Below, in pieces: positions 10,998 through 22,052 of a stretch of DNA of 64,000 nt. This DNA comes from Cryptomeria japonica (taxonomy: Eukaryota > Streptophyta > Pinopsida > Cupressales > Cupressaceae): contig NC_081406.1 in the NCBI RefSeq assembly GCF_030272615.1, positions 233,052,396-233,116,395 on the forward strand. The letters are read 5' to 3'. How positions within the stretch are numbered: the first letter of the stretch is position 1; the number at the start of each line of letters is the position of its first letter. The notes below the pieces were generated by a model. The model ran no database searches. It was not told the origin of the DNA and saw only the letters and a list, made by a program, of their open reading frames with translations. Made by a program: the position numbers and the translations under genes.

Positions 10998-12132
10998 TGT
11001 TGGCATTTTTTATGTTTATGTTGTGATTGTCATTGATGGACACACACTTGCATTGAGATCCTCTTTATATGTATAAGTTAGAGCACAACCAGTATTTGTT
11101 CCAACCAGTATGTTGTATTATAGTCTTTAGACTATTAATGTTTTGTGGAATGTGTTTCTCGGTCTAAAGCGGCATGTTGACCCCAAACGTTTCATGGATC
11201 CCAAGCGGTACGAGGGATTAAAGTGGCATAACACATTTTTACCAATCTTCATTTTTGTCAAACCGACAACCAGCATTTTGTATGAACCGGTAATACTCTG
11301 TGATGAGTTACCAACCGAAATTTTGTGATCAGTTACCATCCACCATTTGTTTGACGGTGCCGACACATTAACGATGCTTTTTGTGTCATCCTACCAAGTA
11401 TGTCCAAGTCCATTGAACCTAGGAAATTGTAATGAAATCCTATTGGTCCGACATGAAATTAGATTCCTTTATAAGGACATCATGTCTAGAGTTTTAGGTT
11501 GTTGATGAGGTCACAGCAAAAGTTTATGTTGTTGCTAGGGTTTAAGGTGGTTGAGGAGTTGGAAAGAATATGAATGTGTAGAAGACTGAAGTAATATAGG
11601 AGTGCATCAAGAACGAGCTATCAAGGATCTAATCGAGTAGTCTGTGCTATTAGATAGATCAAACACTTGTTGATTACTCACATCTTTGACAAGTTTGTAG
11701 ACCTTAACCGAGTAGGTCCAAAAGCCTTTTTGTAAATCCTCTAACAAGGTGGTTGACACCTGTGGATCTAAAATCCTCTAGCAAGGTATTCTTTAATCGG
11801 ACTTATCTCCTAACAAAGATTGAGATTCCTAACAGGATCTGTTCTGGTAAAGAACATTCTAAGACCTTAACCGGTCTGGTTCCTATTCTGCAAATAGTGA
11901 CTTGTGAGTTCCATCTCACCGTGTTTTTTCCCATTTGGGTTTCCACGTCAAAATCTATTGTGTTATGGTGTTTTTGCTTTTGTGGGTGAATGCATCATTA
12001 GATGTTTGGTTTGGATGTTTGTTAACCGGTTTGTCTGTTAAACTATTTTACCGGTTTATTGTTAGTCTTGCAAAGTGTTTAAGTGCAAAGATTTTTGGCA
12101 TACTAATTCACCCCCCCTCTTAGTATTCATCA
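10998..12132 (+). repeat. 3' LTR of element A
   Basis: Direct repeat of 4600-5710. Several ACCGGT sites of the 5' LTR read ACCAGT here, as expected from deamination of methylated CpG. It keeps the 24-bp segment missing from the 5' copy. TATA is at about 11470 and the hairpin module at 11904-11955. The end is TATTCATCA. Confidence 0.87.
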
Positions 12133-13171
12133 TTGCAAACTTATTTAGATGATTCTTAATCCACTGAATGCATAAGAAATAAATTAAAATGCAAAAAATC
12201 GAAGGAAACAACCAAACAACCATAACACTAGAATTTTTACTTGGAAACCCAAAAAGGGAAAAACCACGGTGGGATTTGAACCCACAATATTATTATACTA
12301 TGGCCAGGCGTATGATAATATTACATAAAGTGGAATGCACTTGCATTCAGGCACACTTTCTAGAGCTCACTACTCAATTGAATAAGGGAGAAACAACCCT
12401 AGAGGACTCATTGTCCTACAATATGACATATAAGAGTAATTACAATGACTTAATTTTAATATAGCATCTAAAAATGCCAAAGATCAGTTTTGATATAGCA
12501 CAATATGACTGCCAAATGCTACTCTACCTTTCTACCCTACTCTACTGCACAATCATCTACCAGAGCACAAATTCAGCATTCTAATGCTCATTCGCACACC
12601 ACACACTTGCATTCACATAAAAATATACATAAATTGATCATTTGGATTGACATTATATATTTGCATAAAAAAAATATATCTTTACCAAGTCGGCTTTACA
12701 AAATTGGAAAACATGAAACGTGTAGTAACATGATGGCTCAATCCATCCACACATGCATATACAGACCCAAAATAGATGATGACAAGATTCACACACAATG
12801 ACACAATTACCTCAAACACAATACCAATCATGGAAAATAACTCAAGCATTCTGGATCACACAATACCCAACTAATCAATATATTAGCTCTGATTTTCCGG
12901 AATCACCAGATACCAGACCTTGAATCTTGCACGAGAATCAACACCAAAGGCTATAATTGTGAAGTAAGTTGCCGAATCATGAATCAACTTCCTTAATCAT
13001 CATAACCAAAATTTTATCACCAATAACAATATATGCACAATGATCTCATACTCTTCTGGATACTGAGCTCCACCTTCTAGACTTATGCCTTATGAACAAT
13101 GTGACTTGCGGTAGATCTAGTCTGCATATACCAGATAGAGTTTATTGTTTGTGTTGCCATCAATGACAACC
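12133..13171 (-). repeat. 5' LTR of element C, main part
   Basis: Continuation of the LTR interrupted at 4599. On the minus strand it opens near 13171 with GTTGTCATTGATGGCAACA, equivalent to the GTCATTGATGG found 25-35 bp into the other LTRs. The first base of the expected TG is changed. It contains the R/U5 module (12231-12285) with stem GTGGG/CCCAC at 12269-12285, and a CTAGAGCTCACTACTCA motif shared with the LTRs of D and copia J. Together with 4545-4599 the LTR is about 1.09 kb. It abuts the gypsy integrase C-terminus. Confidence 0.65.
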
Positions 13172-13172
13172 C

Positions 13173-14522
13173 CTAAGAAATCTCCATACATGAATATTTA
13201 TTGATACAATGTCTTTTGCCAACAAATTTTGTCTCATGGTACTGATGTAGATCTTCAATGTTGAATATAAGTAAAATACCCAAACTATCCAATAACTTCA
13301 TTTCATATGCATTTCCGGAACTAAATTTCCTCATTTTCAACTTGTTGTAGGTTCCAACTGGCAATATTTATTTTCTCAAATACACCATCATTTTATCACC
13401 TACTTCAAATTCCTTATGTCTCCTCCTCTCATTTGCTTTCTCCTTATATTTGTTGTTCATATCCTCCAAATGTTTTTTAACCGAAACATGTAATACCTTC
13501 ATATGTTTTGCAAATTCTTCTACATATGCACTCTTCTTGTCTTCACTACTGATATCTCTCAATTCTGATATACCTCTAGGGTGTACTCTGGTAACAATCT
13601 CAAAAGGTGTTCTTGTGGTACTTGTGTTCACTGAATTATTATAGGCAAACTTTGTTTGAGAAAGAATGAAATCCCAACTTCTGGTCTTCTCTCCAACTAA
13701 GCATCTCAATAAATTTCCCAAACTCTGGTTTAATACCTATGTTTGTCCATCAGTTTGTGGGAGAAAAGTAGAACTGAATTTCAAATTTGTCTTCATCTTC
13801 TTCCAAAGTGTCCTAAAAAAATAACCGACAAACTTAGTAACCCTTTCTGAAACTATGCTCTTAGGTAATCCATGCAACCTCACCACTTCGTTGAAAAATA
13901 AGTTAACTATTTGTACTACATCTAATGTCTTCTTACAAGGTATGAAATGTGCCATCTTCAATAATCTATCCACCACCACAAAAATAGAATCATTTCCTCT
14001 TTGTGACTTAGGCAATCCAAGTATAAAATCCATGCTTATGTCCTCCCAAGGTATTTCTAGAACTGTCAAAGGCTTATACAATCCAACATTCTAAATACTA
14101 CCATTTGCAATTTGACAAGCTCTATATCTCTACAGAAATCTCCTGACATCGTTATGAATTTGAGGCCAAAAGTAATGTACACTCACCAATACCATTATTT
14201 TATTAACACCAAAGTATCCCACTAATCCTCCACTATGATTTTCCTTTATCAAATTCTCCCTCATAGAACTCTTAGGAATACACAACTGAACTCCTCTGAA
14301 CAACATCTCATCTTGAATGAAATAATCTAACCACTTAGTTTTGTCCACCATAACTGGTTCCTTACATATTTTCCAAGGTTCTATGAAATCTAGGTCATCC
14401 TCATACAATTTCTTCAATTCCTCAAAACCTAATACCTCCACTCTCATCTCTATCAACAAGTTCCTCCTTCTACTAAAGGACTCAACAACTTTATTGAAAT
14501 TTCCACTTCTATGCTTAAACAC
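13173..14522 (-). pseudogene. Gypsy element E: integrase
   Basis: Minus-strand Ty3/gypsy integrase in three frames. The zinc-binding part (14522-14130) has ENHSGGLVGYFGVNKI and FWPQIHNDV; the following CxxC is decayed. The catalytic core (14081-13368) starts [14 protein letters not shown] (first Asp kept). The second catalytic Asp of the usual SDRDTKF is Glu ([10 protein letters not shown]). The Glu after PQTDGQT is a stop. It would therefore be dead even if translated. The C-terminal part (VGTYNKLK, then FNIEDLHQYH at about 13240) resembles chromovirus elements, and a chromodomain, if any, would lie past the break. Element C cuts it off at 13172. Confidence 0.85.
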
Positions 14523-14534
14523 AAAGGTATAACT

Positions 14535-15679
14535 CTAAAAGAACTCTACCCATCTCATATGTCTCTGATTCAACGTACTCTGACTATTCAAATATGGCAA
14601 AGCTTGATGATCAGTATGCAACACAAACTCCTTAGGTAAAAAATAATATGTCCACTTCTTCAATGATTGAATTATGGCATAAAATTCCAGATCATACACT
14701 GAATATCTCCTCCTTGCATCATTCAACTTCTCACTAAAATAAGCTACCAGTCTTCCTTCCTAACTCAACACAACTCCAATTTTATTTCCACTTGCATGAC
14801 AATCTACTTTAAAGACTTTGTTGAAATCCAGTGAAGCCAACACAGTTTGTTGATTCACCTTCTGCTTCAATAATTCAAAACTCTTAGTTTCTTTATTTGT
14901 CCGCTTGAAATCATTTCTATCTCCTCTCATTGTTTCTATCATAGAACTACAAACTGAGGAAAAGTTTTGATAAAATTTTGGTAGAAACTAGCCACTCCAT
15001 GAGATGATCTTACCTCTCCAATTATTTTAGGTGCAGGCCATTCAAAAATTTCTCTTACCTTTTGAGGATCCATCTTCAATCCATCCACAAATATCACAAA
15101 TCCCAAATAGACTAACCCTTCCTTCACGAAACTACACTTCTTAATGTTTATCAACAACTTCTCTTCTCTCAACCTCTGCAAAACTTGTCTCAAATGCAAC
15201 ATATGTTCTTCCTTTGTTTTATTGAAAACCAAAATCTCATCCAAATACACAATAACAAACTTACCCAAGAATTTCTTCAATACCTCATTCATCAACCTCA
15301 TGAAAGTACTCAGTGGATTCGTCAATCCAAAAGGCATCACCAAACATTCATACAATCGTTCATTTGTCTTGAATGCTCTCTTCTACTCATCTCCTTCTCT
15401 GATTCTGAACTGATGGTATCCACTCTTTAAGTCTATCTTATTTTAGTATCTGGCTCCACTCAAAAAATCCAATATGTCATCCATCCTAGGAAAAGGAAAT
15501 TGATACTTTACTGTGATATTGTTTGTTACTTTGGATTTAGTACACAACCTCCATTCTCCATTCTTCTTAAGTGCTAACATTGTTGGTACTACACAAGGAC
15601 TCAAACTTTCTCTGATCAGACTTTTCCTCAATAAATCAGGCACTTTCCTTTTCAGCTCCTCATTCTTTGTTGGTGTCAT
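14535..15679 (-). pseudogene. Gypsy element E: reverse transcriptase and RNase H
   Basis: The RT begins near 15679 (MTPTKNEELKRKVPDLL, then WRLCTKSKVTN), with FGLTNPLSTFMRLMNEVL and the active site YLDEILVF. The canonical motif is YxDD, so the second Asp is Glu. YLGFVI and EWPAPK follow, with the thumb up to 14939. RNase H follows at 14942-14535: [26 protein letters not shown] and [10 protein letters not shown]. At least two frame breaks occur. Order gag-PR-RT-RNH-INT identifies Ty3/gypsy. Confidence 0.87.
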
Positions 15680-15709
15680 CTAGTCTGCTTCTTTATTAGG
15701 CAAACTAGC

Positions 15710-16349
15710 TTATGGAATCATGCCCATGCAATGACTGATACTTCTCACAAGTGATAATCCATCAAGTACATTATTTGAAATGATGTCTTCATATTCTCTC
15801 AGCAACTCCTTTATCTCCTCTAGTTGTTCTTCTTCATGCTTCTTATTCTCCATCTTCTTAGGAACCAAGGAAAAAAACATATTCTCGTGTCTCATTCCAT
15901 CCAAGAATCTCCTTCCATTGATCAAACAAATTCTAGCATTTGTATAGACTTCACTCTTCAGGGGATCCTTCAAGGGAAACAAGGTCTGCTTCATCCCATT
16001 TGCAACAGTAGTATATATGTTCTTTCTATCATCATGTATCGCCTACCTATCAAATTGCCAAGGTCTTCCCTACAAGATATGACAAATATCCATAGGCATA
16101 ATATTACATAAAACTTCATCATGATAATTTCCAATTTTAAATTTCACTAAACATTTCTCTTACTAATATCTTATGATCATCCTGAATCCATGCTATCTGA
16201 TAAGCCTTAGGGTGTTTCAATCTTTCTAGATTCAACTTATTCACCATCTCCTTTGAGACAAGATTATCTGAACTACCACTATCAATAATGACTTTCCAAC
16301 ACTTACCAGATACCTTACATTTGGTCTTATACAAATCCCTCCTCTGCAA
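15710..16349 (-). pseudogene. Gypsy element E: aspartic protease and PR-RT linker
   Basis: Pepsin-type retroviral-like protease at 16349-16137 with the catalytic triad DSGSSDN. It is followed by a linker (15994-15710) with EEIKELLREYEDI and ISHCMGMIP, typical of the stretch just before RT in plant chromoviruses. Stops occur between the two parts. The enzyme would cleave the Gag-Pol precursor. Confidence 0.8.
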
Positions 16350-16589
16350 GAGTTCCTCATCATCAACAGTTCCCCATCTTTCGATTTGTTAGCTGATTTT
16401 CTATGGTCTTCTTCTATTGATGTTGTTCTCCCACTTCTTTTTTCCTTCCTACATTCAACGACATGATATCCTTCTCCTCTGCACTTAAATCAAGTTCCTC
16501 TAAACACTCTTTTGTCTTGTCCTCAGTCATCTTTTCCATAACCCTCATTCTGGTATCCATCAGGTTCTCTCTTTTGATAAAATTTTATG

Positions 16590-17375
16590 TCATCCTCTCC
16601 CTTTGAAATATCCTCTTTCTCCTTGAAATCTTCCTCTAGAAAGCCTTCCACCTCTACCTCTTTGTCTCTTCTCATGTCTTTTGTTCAACTTCTCTTTTGC
16701 CTTTAGGGAATATTGATAAGGTTCATCAACACTCAGCAACTTTATCAAACTAATTTCATCTTGTATAGACATTCGTAACCCATTCAAATATCTAGCAACT
16801 TGTTCGATCTCATCATCAACATGTCGAAATATGATATTCAACTTGTAGAATGCTTCCGCATACTCCTTCACAATATATTCCTTCTACTTCAGGTTCTACA
16901 ACTTTCAAAACAGATTCACTTGATAATCAGCAGGCATAAATTCTGATTTTAACTTACTGACCATACTCTCCCAATATTTGATCTTCTCTTTGCCTCTTCT
17001 TTGTCTATCAACCTACAAATGTTCTCACCAAAGAGATGCATGACTTTTCAACTTAGTGCAAGCATATCTTACCTTCCTATCTTTTGTGGTACATTCAAAA
17101 TCAAAATTATTTTCCATATGTGTGATCCAATCTAATAACTCATCCGAATCCAACTTTCCATCATAATCCGGTGGACTAAAATGTGGTCTGGTATTCTCTC
17201 TTGATAATTCTCTTATAAACTTTTCTTCATTCAGATCATTCATCGGTGGGTTTTCTACTTGTTGTTTAGCTGCCACTTCTTCTTCATCTTCACTCACATC
17301 TTCAACATGTCAATCTCTTCTCTAGGCCATTTCAATAGCTTCTAATTGAGCTATGATTCCTCTTAACATTTCCAT
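16590..17375 (-). pseudogene. Gypsy element E: Gag
   Basis: Gag starts about 17375 (MEMLRGIIAQLEAIEM), with an acidic N-terminus, then FSPPDYDGKLDSDELLDWITHMENNF (17220-17100), the hallmark of Retrotran_gag in plant gypsy elements. KLKSHASLW follows. After a frameshift, VARYLNGLRMSIQDEISL and an Arg/Gly-rich tail appear (16700-16590). A CCHC knuckle expected near 16480 is too decayed to confirm. Upstream of the start the sequence changes into gypsy F within about 40 bp, so the E 5' LTR is absent. Confidence 0.8.
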
Positions 17376-17415
17376 TATAGAAGGGTTTGATTCTTAGTAG
17401 GGTCTAGGTCCCTCT

Positions 17416-18530
17416 AATATTCAAGCGATCATGGATTGGCCAATGCCTATGAATGTGGGAAAAGTTTGTAGTTTGATGGGCCTTGCAATGTATTATTACT
17501 GATTTTTTCAAGGGTTTTCAAAGATTTCTCATCCTATTACTTCTCTTCAGAGAAAAGGGAAGAAGTTTGTTTGGTCAGAGAAATGCAAGGTGGCTTTCTA
17601 GATTCTCAAGGAGTGTCTGACTAGTGCACCTAAGTTAGGAGTTCCATATCCAACAAGTGATTTTGTGGTGTGCACTGATGCTTCCTTGGAGGGTTTAGGA
17701 GTAGTTTTTATGCAGGATGGTCGAGTGATTATGTTTGAGTCACGTAAACTCAAAGATCATGAGTTGAATTATCCCACTCGAGATTTGGAGTTAGAAGCAA
17801 TTGTTAATGCTTTAGTGAGATGGATGAATTTTCTTCTTGGTCATCGGTTTAATTTGCATAGTGATCATCATAGTTTGCAGTATATTTTCACTCAAATGAG
17901 CCTTAATGTCAAGAAAAATAGATGGATAAAGCTCCTTTATGAGTATGATTTTGAGGTTAAGTATATCAAGGGGAAGGACAATGTTGTGGCAGATGCATTG
18001 ATTTGTAGGAGGCATGAGGTATTAGTGTTGACTCTCAACATGGATTTGAGGAGACGGATTCTTAATGCACTTCCTTTAGATGCTTGGTACTCGGAGGTTA
18101 GTGTGTATATTTCTTCATGATGAGCTCTTGAGGGGAGTTTTGCAGTTTATTATTTGGATTCAGATGGTCTTTATTTCCATTTGGGACATATTTATATTCT
18201 ACCTTTGGATGGACTTCATGTTTTTATGTAGTTAGAGAAACATCATGGACCTTATTCAGCATATCTAGGTGTCAAGAAGATGCACACATATCTTCGACAC
18301 TTGTACCATTGGGCCGATATGAGGTCAAATATAATAGATTTTGTGTATTGATGTTTGGATTTCTAGTGAATGAAGGAAGACCATCAGCATCCTGCAGATT
18401 TGTTGTAGTTGAACCTGGTTCTAGATTGGAAATGGGATACCATATTGATGGACTTTATTGTTGGATTGTTGATGTCTTCTCGTAGACATGATGCTATCAT
18501 GGTCACCAATGAATTATTATATCTACAAAA
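17416..18530 (+). pseudogene. Gypsy fragment F: RT thumb, RNase H, start of integrase
   Basis: Plus-strand Ty3/gypsy remnant, opposite in direction to E. It starts inside the RT thumb (IQAIMDWPMP and QGFSKISHPIT). RNase H at 17665-18110 has VVCTDASLEGLGVVF, LELEAIVNALVRW, LHSDHHSLQYIF and KGKDNVVADAL. Integrase zinc-finger remains follow (HHGPYSAYLGVKKM, HLYHWADM), then WDTILMDFIVGLL of the core at about 18440. It fades out near 18530. No LTR is attached. It is 5'- and 3'-truncated, with several stops. Confidence 0.85.
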
Positions 18531-19102
18531 TATTTGTGAATGAATAAATCAATTTAGTCACCTACTTTAGAAGAAGATAAGCTTCATACATAATTAGCAA
18601 CACGATGTAGAGGTGAAATAAAAAGCCCTTGATTTATTGATTGAACAAGATTTTGGAGCATAAATGATGAGAATAAGTTGAAAACCATTTAATTTGATTC
18701 CAACATGTTTTTACAACTGCAAAGTACTTCACATATCTGTTGCAAAAACACTACAAATAGCACATGAAATTGGAAAAATAGTATGGTATTGCAAAACTTG
18801 TGAACTTTTTATATAATTTTTTGCCCTTGGTGAAAAATTCTCAACAAAATGAGTAATACTTCTAATATCAACCTAGAGACTCTACACAAGGGCTTGAATA
18901 TCCTTCTATATAATAATAAGGATGAGATAAGCTTTGGGGGTTTTATAATATCAAAAAGTCTTAGGTGAGTGTGTGACAGAACAAGACAAAAAACTTTCTG
19001 GATTTTAGAGACATACATTCTCCCTCTTTTCTTTGGAGGTGGTAGTTGTTGTAGATGATTTGGAACTCTTATTTTCTTCACCCAAGCTCTCTTATCAAGA
19101 TG
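18531..19102. other. No gene seen
   Basis: About 570 bp of AT-rich sequence between gypsy F and the decayed LTR. I find no convincing motif, terminal repeat or tandem array in it. Confidence 0.5.
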
Positions 19103-20065
19103 TGTTGGCAAGAGATACTACATAGGTTATCTAGTGTTGTCATTGATGGCAAGCCAACTCAATGTACCCATCCACAGTGAATGATTTTCTCATACTAGAA
19201 GTCAAATTAAAGATTGGTTTACATTTGGCAATCTTATACTAGAGCATTTGACAATGTTTGGTATTTTAGTTGGTATTTTGTCTTTTGGATCTAAGGGAAG
19301 ATTGATGGATGTTTGGAGTACCTAATTCCACAATTTTAGCCTCTAATGATGATTGATGTGTGAATTAGAAGATCTGGTGTATAGGGTTTTGATTTGACAG
19401 TGCAATATAGCCAAATAGCATGATAAATCCTTGTGCGGATTAAGTGGAGAAACTTTGGTGATTTTTCTTGTGATTAAGGATGTCTAGCCAACATATGTGG
19501 TACTGTGTGTTTGATTGTTTTGGTTCACATTAGCATTTGAGTTCATATTTTTTCGCAAGTTTGTACATGGTTCATAAAATAATTAAATGTTCTTGAGCCG
19601 ACATATAGCTGATATGATTTCTTATTGCAGATATCTATGAGTGATGGTTTTGGTTATTTTAATAGTGTAAAAAAGTGTTAGTGATTGATTGTGCATAGTT
19701 TATCGTGCGCAGTTTGGAGACTAGTTCTCTGAATCAGTGATAGTGCAACAAAACATAGCAATATAAGATGAATTGTGAGAAGAGTATGAAATTAGTGTAA
19801 TGAGCATAACCAAAACTATACTTTGGCATTTGTAGATGTTGTTCATCAGTTCAAATTATTTGTAATCTGTGTATTTGAGTTGTAGACAATAAACCTCTCT
19901 CTTTTGTGCAGTGATCTCTAGGAAGTGTTCCTTAATGCATGTGCATTCCCCATTGTAATATTTAAATACTTTAGTAGAGTATACCTATATTGTAGGCTCA
20001 TCGCCACCATGGTTTTTCCCTTAATTGGATTTCCACATACAAAAATATTTGTGTTTTTGATTAAG
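19103..20065 (+). repeat. Decayed LTR related to the A/B family
   Basis: Begins TGTTGGCAAGAGA, with TGTTGTCATTGATGGC soon after, as in the LTR starts of this window. Near 20003-20045 it contains CACCATGGTTTTTCCC and TGGATTTCCACATAC, the R/U5 module of the A/B LTRs. The C-rich U5 end and any PBS are missing, so it is truncated on the right. No matching second LTR is seen. The end coordinate is approximate. Confidence 0.45.
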
Positions 20066-20459
20066 GAAAATCAGGTTTTAAGGGACCTGAAACCTGCTTA
20101 CATTACGAAGGATGAGCATGAAAGAAACTAGAGAAGACAAGACCTAGACAAAAGAAGCTGCAAGAAAACTAGCAAAAGAACCAACAGCTAGGACAAAAAG
20201 ACAACACAAAGCCAGTGAGAAACTGGCATCCAAAATCCAGCATTACATATCAAATAAAAACTTTTATAAACTCCTCTACATTCTGAACAAACATCATCAT
20301 AGCCTGAGCGGCTTCTCTTAGATCGTTGTTCTCCTATTTCAGCTGAATTTCTTTTGTCTTTGTCTCCATATCACTGGTTGTCTACCTGGTCCTTTGCCTG
20401 GAGATTTAATGAGTAGAGCTGGAGGTCGGTATATCATCAATGATAACCAAATCCTTATT

Positions 20460-22049
20460 CTAAGTTTTCCTCTCTAAGTGATCCACCAAGGCATTCATGT
20501 TTTGAGATGAGATTCTCAAGACCTCAAGACTGTGGTTCATGAAGTTTTTCAATGCCTTCTTAGTTTTAGCAACCCGATTGATGATGGTCTCGTTATCCGC
20601 CTCAGTCTTTTCTTTTACAATTCTAATCATATCCTCTAAATGTTGCAAATCCCCTTTTATAAGATCTTTTTCTAACCAATCCTGCATTTCAATTTCATCC
20701 TCTGCTTCACTGGTTTCCACCTCTGCACTCTTTTTCCCCAAATTAGTATCCTTGATCAAATTGTGAATCTTATTCTCCAGGTCTCTTTGTTTGCTCTAAA
20801 TGCTGGTAATATTTTCAATAACCCACTTCTAAAAATTGAAAGACTCCTGCGTGCAATTTCGAGCAGCATTCAAGATAGTGTTCACCATATCCCTTCCCTT
20901 CTCAGAGCTCACAAAATTTGGGTTGGCTTCCTCCATGGAGTTCTAGGAAACACTCCTGCTATCCGAACCCATAGGGTTAGAATCAGGGTTTTTAGTGTTG
21001 ACTTCTTTATTCCCTTCCTCCTCTTCACCAACATACTCTTCCTTCTCACTCTCCACTTCAATCTCAGCCTCCTTCCCCTGTACCTCCTCCATACCATCAT
21101 TCACCTCTATGTCCACATTATCAATGTCAGCTCTCCCTTTTTTATGGGTAGCGACATTAGACAGATCATCTTCAGACTCAGAGTCATTACAACTCTTAGA
21201 AATATGTGCATTTGTTACCAAGTTATCATCCTTGCTAACCCCAGCTTTTTTCTTCAGGTGTTCGTAAATGAGCAAAATAAGCCCCTGATGGGCTATGGGG
21301 TAAGATTTGTGCTTTTTGGCATGGTCATCCAAGCTCTCATTTAGGGATGAAGCTAAATAAAAGGGCAGAGAAATCTTAACCCCATGGTGGAAATGATTGA
21401 GAATTGCAAAATGATAATTGTAGACTTTAGTTAATCTACCATCAACAGTCAGGAATTCCATCAAAACCGTTAGCATTTTCTGCCAAAAAGACTTTACCTA
21501 CTGGGGGAGGTAGTAAGAAATGTTGTCTTTCTTGGCAAGCCGAGCCTTCCCATCCTCAGTTTTTGGGAAGTTTTTAATCGCTTCAATAGCAAACTTTTAG
21601 TCTCTATAGAACTTTGTGCCCTCCTTCTGAAGTCTCATGACCTCCGCAACCAAATCCTCATCAATCTTCTAGGTCTCCCCAAACAAAGTGACTCTGTTGC
21701 TGTTCCAACCCTTAGCAAAGCCTTGAGACACCGATTTTCTGCTACCATGCAACTTTTCCATGTAGTCGGTGAATCCATGTCTATGGAGCCTCCTCCACAC
21801 TTTCAGCTCAATTTTCCAGTTTAGGTTACCTCCCATTTTGAACAGTAGGTCGAATTCTCCAATAGTATATCTCACAAATTGCAAGCCAAGACTTAAACAC
21901 AGGCTCTTGAGCAAAATACTAGGATCACAGAATAGAGTACCATCCGTGATTTTAAAGAAGTAAATAATAATGGTCACAGAGATATAGAACTTATTATTAT
22001 AATCCCCTTCACACAAATGATCATAAAAATGATGCCTAAAAACAATCAT
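20460..22049 (-). pseudogene. Extra ORF downstream of LINE RNase H (unknown, coiled coil)
   Basis: One reading frame of about 530 codons on the minus strand, broken by several stops (near 21671, 21600, 21500, 20940). It starts just after the RNase H frame of the LINE. The N-terminal half looks globular (LWRRLHRHGF-like region, KISLPFYLASSLNE, HQGLILLIYEHLKKK). Then comes a strongly acidic stretch (about 21110-21000: VEVESEKEEYVGEEEE-type), and then a coiled coil (20759-20460). I do not recognise it. The KVYNYHF to IYEHLKKK region is loosely reminiscent of the helical N-terminal domain of ORF2 in A-D, but this is an impression, not an alignment. It could be a third ORF of the LINE or a separate insertion. 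Confidence 0.5.
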
Positions 22050-22052
22050 TAA

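Larger units (their letters stand above)
4600..12132 (+). mobile_element. Element A: complete pol-less LTR retrotransposon, two ORFs
   Basis: A 7.5-kb plus-strand element with two LTRs of 1111 and 1135 bp, both starting TGTTGGCATTTTT and ending in TTCAACA or TTCATCA. It has an iMet-type PBS after the 5' LTR and a polypurine tract before the 3' LTR. The interior holds ORF1 (5761-7086) and ORF2 (7489-10695) and nothing resembling protease, integrase, reverse transcriptase or RNase H, so it must depend on enzymes supplied in trans. It sits inside the 5' LTR of element C. The 5 bp flanking the LTRs (TCAAA and TTGCA) are not an exact duplication, though the flanks TTCAAA and TTGCAAA are similar. 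Subfamily I, with element B. Confidence 0.88.

Noticed and set aside
12269-12285. tRNA T-arm or Pol III B-box-like GTGGGTTCAAATCCCAC on the minus strand
   Set aside because: It lacks an acceptor stem, D-arm and anticodon arm nearby, and the same position in other LTRs keeps the stem but not the loop, so it is the LTR hairpin rather than a tRNA.
18809-19111. 100-codon minus-strand open frame
   Set aside because: Basic, low-information product that overlaps the start of a decayed LTR; no homologous stretch elsewhere in the window.
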